Source of the DNA: a virus
Direction: 5' to 3' (one strand)
Virus record (IMG/VR): IMGVR_UViG_3300022916_000006
Location: 54,746-118,745 of that record
DNA length: 64,000 nt
Part shown: positions 60,905-64,000 of the stretch, one piece after another
Position numbering within the stretch: the first letter of the stretch is position 1
Layout: each line of letters starts with the position of its first letter
Position numbers and translations under genes: made by a program
Notes under the pieces: model-generated
Databases searched by the model: none
Told to the model about the DNA's origin: nothing
What the model saw: the letters and a program-made list of their open reading frames with translations, nothing else

Positions 60905-61732
60905 ATGAAGAAATGTAAAAAATGTGGTGATGAATTTGAACCACGAAAAGGATTGATAAGTTATTGTTCTTTGTCATGTAGAAACACAAGAGTACATTCA
61001 GAAGAAACTAAAAAGAAAATATCAGATACGAATTCTGGTAAATATTTTGGAACATATGCATTACCAAAAAAATGTAAATATTGTGAAAAAGTATTAGTAG
61101 ATTATTTACGCAAAGCAAATACTTGTAATGGTTGTAAACCGTATGTTCTTAATATAAAATTATTTGAAAAATTAAATATACATGAAACTGATTTAGGTAA
61201 AGCTAACATATTAGCATGTGATAAATTAATTGATTTATATTATTCTAACAATAAATCATTAAGTGAGATATATGAAGAATATAATATACGTGGTAATACC
61301 ATATATTATTTTTTAAAGAAAAACGGAATACCACTACGGACAGTACGTGATGGAGTTAGATTAGCTATTGCATCTGGAAAGATAATAACACCAGTAAATA
61401 AACAATATAAGTCAGGTATACATACGACATGGTTTAATAAAGATATCTTTATGCGTAGTTCATATGAATTTAGATTTGCAACACATTTAGATAAACAGAA
61501 AGTTTTTTACCAATATGAGAAACAATTTGAATATTACTTTGATGATTTATATAGAACATATAGAGCTGATTTTTTTATTCCAGATTGGAATCTTGTGGTT
61601 GAAACAAAAAGTAGATACTATTATGAAAAAGATAAAAAAAAGATTGGAATACAAAGGCAAGCAGTGTTAGATTCAGGGTATGAATTTGTATTGTTATTAG
61701 ATGAAGATGAAATTGATAATTTTAATAAATAA
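60905..61732 (+). CDS. PD-(D/E)XK homing-type endonuclease inside split tRNA 1, 275 aa
   Basis: N-terminal zinc knuckles (CKKCGDEFEPRKG, YCSLSCRNT; CKYCEKV, CNGC) with a NUMOD3-like HSEETKKKISDTNSGK stretch; an HTH near residues 115-145 (EIYEEYNIRGNTIYYFLKKN). C-terminal nuclease: SSYEFRFATHLDKQKVFY, then YRADFFIPDWNLVVETKSRY, which supplies the D...ExK active site. Such proteins are phage homing endonucleases. Its TAA directly precedes the tRNA 3' half. GGAGAATTTATAAATG leader. Confidence 0.8.
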   Translation: MKKCKKCGDEFEPRKGLISYCSLSCRNTRVHSEETKKKISDTNSGKYFGTYALPKKCKYCEKVLVDYLRKANTCNGCKPYVLNIKLFEKLNIHETDLGKANILACDKLIDLYYSNNKSLSEIYEEYNIRGNTIYYFLKKNGIPLRTVRDGVRLAIASGKIITPVNKQYKSGIHTTWFNKDIFMRSSYEFRFATHLDKQKVFYQYEKQFEYYFDDLYRTYRADFFIPDWNLVVETKSRYYYEKDKKKIGIQRQAVLDSGYEFVLLLDEDEIDNFNK

Positions 61733-61778
61733 GGTCTTTTAAACCATTGGTCGTCGGGTTCAAATCCCACCGCACCTA
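61733..61778 (+). tRNA. Split tRNA 1, 3' half
   Basis: Starts immediately after the endonuclease TAA. GGT-CTTTTAA-ACC could be an anticodon loop (UUU, Lys) or part of a variable arm; then GTCGGG-TTCAAAT-CCCAC and CGCACCT acceptor half with A discriminator. Confidence 0.72.
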
Positions 61779-61783
61779 CAAAT

Positions 61784-61981
61784 ATGAAGTACTATATAAT
61801 ATCACATAGAGAAGATGATAAAGGTGATCCTCTAATATCTGATGCAATTGATTTAAATGAAGCAAAAGATTTATTAGCTGAAATTATGGATGCTTTTACT
61901 GGGAGTATAATTTTTCCAGATGCTACATCAGATGATTTTGAAATCGTTGATGAAAATGAAGCAGTGGCATATTTGTTATGA
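61784..61981 (+). CDS. MKYYI-ELVA family protein, 65 aa (block 11)
   Basis: MKYYIISHREDDKGDPLIS start five bases after the tRNA half, no Trp, AIDLNEAKDLLAEIMDA helix, IVDENEAVAYLL end. Acidic, compact, no ribosome binding site visible. Confidence 0.82.
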   Translation: MKYYIISHREDDKGDPLISDAIDLNEAKDLLAEIMDAFTGSIIFPDATSDDFEIVDENEAVAYLL

Positions 61982-62160
61982 AATATGTTTTAAAATATAC
62001 TATAGATGGTGAATATGTAAGTAAAGATTGTGATACTTATGTATCTAAAATGAGAGATGCTATAGTATTTGATTTAAAAGAAGATGCTGAATCTGAAGCT
62101 GGTGTGACGGAGCGTATAATCGAAATGACAGATGCAGAATATATAGTTAAAATATTATGA
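61978..62160 (+). CDS. MKYYI-ELVA family protein, 60 aa
   Basis: MKYVLKYTIDGEYVSKD start, KMRDAIVFDLKEDAESEA centre, MTDAEYIVKIL end. No Trp. ATGA on both sides. Confidence 0.83.
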   Translation: MKYVLKYTIDGEYVSKDCDTYVSKMRDAIVFDLKEDAESEAGVTERIIEMTDAEYIVKIL

Positions 62161-62429
62161 AGAAGAAAACTGATATCAAGAAAATTCATATTAAATCCAA
62201 TGGTAGTTTTTTTATGAAATCGAAAGATATTTTCGATGATAAAGAGAAATCATTAAAACTTATTAAAAAATTACAAAAGAGTGTTGATCATTATATAGGA
62301 AAAACTAATAAATATAAATGTAAACATTGTAAAAAAATAGTAGAACGTGATAGTGATAAACAATGGATTAAAAGTTATTGTGATGTGACTGGAAAGAATG
62401 TACATTTGATATTGATAAAGAAAAAATAA
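62157..62429 (+). CDS. Basic zinc-knuckle protein, 90 aa
   Basis: Enters through ATGA from the array gene but has no family features. Very Lys-rich; CKHCKKIVERDSDKQ and SYCDVTGKNVHL provide a possible CxxC...C...H site. Could bind RNA or DNA. Ends five bases before tRNA-Leu(UAG). Confidence 0.62.
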   Translation: MKKKTDIKKIHIKSNGSFFMKSKDIFDDKEKSLKLIKKLQKSVDHYIGKTNKYKCKHCKKIVERDSDKQWIKSYCDVTGKNVHLILIKKK

Positions 62430-62433
62430 AAAT

Positions 62434-62517
62434 GGCTGATTGGTGGAATTGGTATACACGCTGGCCTTAGGTCCCAGTATCCGAAAGGGTGTAAGAGTTC
62501 GAGTCTCTTATCAGCTA
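62434..62517 (+). tRNA. tRNA-Leu(UAG)
   Basis: Acceptor GGCTGAT/ATCAGCT, anticodon loop CTTAGGT between CTGG and CCAG (one C-C mismatch at the loop), long variable arm (ATCC-GAAA-GGGT), T arm AAGAG-TTCGAGT-CTCTT. Confidence 0.88.
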
Positions 62518-62530
62518 CATGAAAACATAT

Positions 62531-62606
62531 GCCTCAGTATCGCCTCGGATTTCTAACCCGTAGAAAGCGTAACGGACACATAAAGGTTCGAATCCTTTCT
62601 GGGGTA
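62531..62606 (+). tRNA. Atypical tRNA-Arg(UCU)-like gene lacking a D arm
   Basis: Acceptor GCCTCAG/CTGGGGT, TCGGA-TTTCTAA-CCCGT gives anticodon TCT, T arm AAAGG-TTCGAAT-CCTTT. Only seven bases separate acceptor and anticodon stem, while about 20 bases with a CCGT/ACGG hairpin sit where the variable arm should be. Total length (76) is normal. Confidence 0.6.
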
Positions 62607-62628
62607 CAAGTAATTGCGAATTACGTAT

Positions 62629-62708
62629 ATAATAATATATTGTCTAGTAGTCAATTCCAATGACTTTAATATTTCCTATGGATGGAAAGCTAGATGATGT
62701 GTTATTAT
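62629..62708 (+). ncRNA. Structured RNA candidate in tRNA cluster (C)
   Basis: 62629-62647 pairs with 62690-62708 over 19 positions, four of them G.U on the same side, closing on TCTAG/CTAGA. Inside are two hairpins, GTCA-attccaa-TGAC and TTTCC-tatggat-GGAAA: a three-way-junction shape with no tRNA arms. Confidence 0.6.
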
Positions 62709-62729
62709 CTGAATAAAATAAAAAATTAT

Positions 62730-62762
62730 GCTGACATTACCTAAGCGGTCGACAGCAGGATT
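62730..62762 (+). tRNA. Split tRNA 2, 5' half
   Basis: GCTGACA acceptor half, D arm TTACCTAAGCGGTCGACAGC and GGATT (likely 5' anticodon strand). Its acceptor half pairs 7/7 with TGTCAGC at 63921-63927. Confidence 0.75.
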
Positions 62763-62770
62763 TATATAAT

Positions 62771-62843
62771 GCTTCTATATGCTTAACTGGAAAAGCAACT
62801 GCCTTGTAAGCAGAAGTTCGGGGTTCGGTTCCTCGTAGAAGCC
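62771..62843 (+). tRNA. tRNA-Thr(UGU), complete, inside split tRNA 2
   Basis: Acceptor GCTTCTA/TAGAAGC, anticodon arm ACTGC-CTTGTAA-GCAGA (T27/43 mismatch tolerated), T arm CGGGG-TTCGGTT-CCTCG. Confidence 0.9.
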
Positions 62844-62867
62844 CAACAAAAAAAAATTGAAAAAAGT

Positions 62868-62911
62868 AGTTCGATTTTCATTGTTGGCTTATATTTATAT
62901 ATATATATAAG
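62868..62911 (+). promoter_or_regulatory. Possible promoter of endonuclease gene
   Basis: TTCGATTTTCATTGTTGGCT then TATATTTATATATA resembles the downstream half of the TTGACT-type promoters (CTATATTTATATAT). A similar TTCGACTATATTTATTA lies before the other endonuclease gene at about 60870. Confidence 0.4.
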
Positions 62912-62926
62912 AACGGAGAATTGAAT

Positions 62927-63877
62927 ATGTATAAATGTAAATATTGTAATAAAGAATGTAAAACGTATCAGTCGTTAGGTGGTCATACAGTCAAATGTAA
63001 TGATAATCCGAAAAAAGATGAGTATATAAAAAAAGCTAATAAAGCAAAAACACACGAACGAAATGAATATGAATTTGAGTGTAAAAAATGTAATAAAATA
63101 TATAGCGTAGAATTAACTGAAAATCAATTAAAGAAAAATCAATTTAAAAAGCACTGTAGCAGAGCGTGTGCGAATAGTAGAACCTGGTCAGATGAAGATA
63201 AAGTTAAAAAAAGTATAAGTAGTAAAACATCTAATTTTGTACGAGAATCACGAGAAAATAGATGGAAAGACTATAAAAAGAAAGTAAAAAAGGTAAGGGC
63301 TAGTTCATATATTAAGGTTAAAAATCCTAAAAAGCCTGGACCTATGCGAGCCGTGAGACGTATTGTATATTGTAAACATTGTAATGTTAAATTTGAAGTA
63401 TATAATAAATCAATTCAAAAGTTTTGTTCACAGCCATGTTCGAATGATTTTAGACGTGCAAATAAATCGTATAAAAAAATGATGAGTGAACAAATGAAAT
63501 TACAATATAAAAATGGTCGTAAAATATATGGTGGGCACGACAATGTTAAGTGGTATGAATATAATGGAATTAAAGTGCACGGTACGTGGGAATTGCGAAC
63601 TTGTAAAATTTTAGATAAGTGGAAACGAATTGGTAAAATTATAAATTGGGAATATGAATCAACACTACATAGATTTCAATATGTAAATGATACTGGACAA
63701 CATACATATATACCAGATTTTGCGATTTATAATGTTGATGGTACAGTTAGTATTCTTGAAATAAAGGGATTGAAGCGTGATGATGTTGATTTAAAAACAA
63801 AATCAACATTAAAAGCTGGATATCAAATTGAAATTTGGGATGATATTAAAACAATAAAAAGATATGAGTTGGAGTAA
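62927..63877 (+). CDS. PD-(D/E)XK homing-type endonuclease inside split tRNA 2, 316 aa
   Basis: Start ATG 62927 with GGAG eight bases upstream. Three N-terminal zinc modules: CKYCNKECKTYQSLGGHTVKC (C2HC), CKKCNK with CSRACAN, and CKHCNVKFE with CSQPCSN. C-terminal nuclease: VHGTWELRTCKILDKWK, then YIPDFAIYNVDGTVSILEIK with the D...ExK residues. Same architecture as the 60905 protein with an extra finger and no clear HTH. Its TAA overlaps the 3' anticodon strand of the split tRNA. Confidence 0.8.
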   Translation: MYKCKYCNKECKTYQSLGGHTVKCNDNPKKDEYIKKANKAKTHERNEYEFECKKCNKIYSVELTENQLKKNQFKKHCSRACANSRTWSDEDKVKKSISSKTSNFVRESRENRWKDYKKKVKKVRASSYIKVKNPKKPGPMRAVRRIVYCKHCNVKFEVYNKSIQKFCSQPCSNDFRRANKSYKKMMSEQMKLQYKNGRKIYGGHDNVKWYEYNGIKVHGTWELRTCKILDKWKRIGKIINWEYESTLHRFQYVNDTGQHTYIPDFAIYNVDGTVSILEIKGLKRDDVDLKTKSTLKAGYQIEIWDDIKTIKRYELE

Positions 63878-63928
63878 TCAGGTGGATAGATAAGTTCTCC
63901 CACGTAGGTTCGAATCCTACTGTCAGCT
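63876..63928 (+). tRNA. Split tRNA 2, 3' half
   Basis: AATCA (complementary to GATT of the 5' half), a long variable region, T arm GTAGG-TTCGAAT-CCTAC and acceptor half TGTCAGC. The two halves would make a type II tRNA interrupted in the anticodon loop, so its identity is lost. Confidence 0.73.
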
Positions 63929-63946
63929 CAAATAAAAAGGAAAAAA

Positions 63947-64000
63947 ATGACTGATCTAAAAGAAAAACTAATAGCACTTGCTGTTGTAGTATTTTGTGTT
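63947..64000 (+). CDS. Membrane or exported protein, 3' end outside window
   Basis: ATG after AAAAAGGAAAAAA reads MTDLKEKLIALAVVVFCV and continues past the end; the hydrophobic run suggests a signal anchor. Confidence 0.55.
   Translation, partial: MTDLKEKLIALAVVVFCV

Overview
The window reads as part of a large, AT-rich double-stranded DNA phage genome (probably a jumbo phage of a Shine-Dalgarno-using bacterium). The reasons are dense, almost gap-free coding entirely on the + strand, many very small unknown ORFs, short AAGGA-type ribosome binding sites, a tRNA cluster with endonuclease genes inside tRNA genes, and typical large-phage auxiliary genes (glycosyltransferase, PRPP synthetase, nicotinamide phosphoribosyltransferase, polynucleotide-kinase-like enzyme, radical SAM enzyme, MoxR/VWA modules, SPFH protein). 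No capsid, tail, polymerase or integrase gene was recognised, so host and phage type remain inference.

The dominant feature is a family of about 98 intact small paralogous proteins (46-136 aa), plus one truncated copy and one possible frameshifted copy, filling roughly a third of the window. Each begins near M-K-Y-Y-I, usually has a central Trp and an Ala-containing helix after a 'PF.SYEDA'-like stretch, and ends in a conserved acidic-hydrophobic tail such as SENELVAYLL. Consecutive genes almost always overlap by ATGA (stop of one, start of the next) with no internal ribosome binding site. They form blocks at about 1.4-3.6, 9.4-11.2, 11.6-18.3, 21.4-22.5, 23.4-29.5, 30.8-34.0, 39.8-40.6, 45.6-45.9, 47.4-47.9, 58.6-59.8 and 61.8-62.2 kb. 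I do not recognise the family.

Between blocks lie other operons. 3.6-9.4 kb: small proteins, an HNH protein, a zincin-like protein and a MoxR ATPase/VWA-metallopeptidase pair. 19.1-21.3 kb: small phage proteins. 29.6-30.7 kb: a possible OB-fold protein and a partner. 34.1-37.9 kb: a second zincin-VWA giant with a huge acidic repeat linker plus a CobS/MoxR-like ATPase. 38-45 kb: membrane-anchored and zinc-ribbon small proteins. 46-50.9 kb: radical SAM enzyme, a protein with four tandem HTH-like repeats, membrane proteins. 50.9-54.2 kb: an overlapping PRPP synthetase - kinase/phosphatase - NAMPT operon for NAD salvage. 55.4-56.7 kb: an SPFH protein. 57.4-63.9 kb: a tRNA cluster with atypical tRNAs, structured RNA candidates and two tRNA genes each split by a complete tRNA plus a PD-(D/E)XK endonuclease gene.

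Many operons start behind a shared bipartite element, TTGnnT - 18 bp - TAAnTT, usually followed by an AGTAGTTATGAGA-like stretch; I infer a phage promoter class. Two gene-free islands (18.3-19.1 and 22.5-23.0 kb) hold further copies spaced about 73-78 bp apart, suggesting arrays of very short transcripts. A different, TTGACT-type promoter occurs three times (two divergent around an A-rich stretch at 45.05-45.18 kb, one at 57.05 kb).
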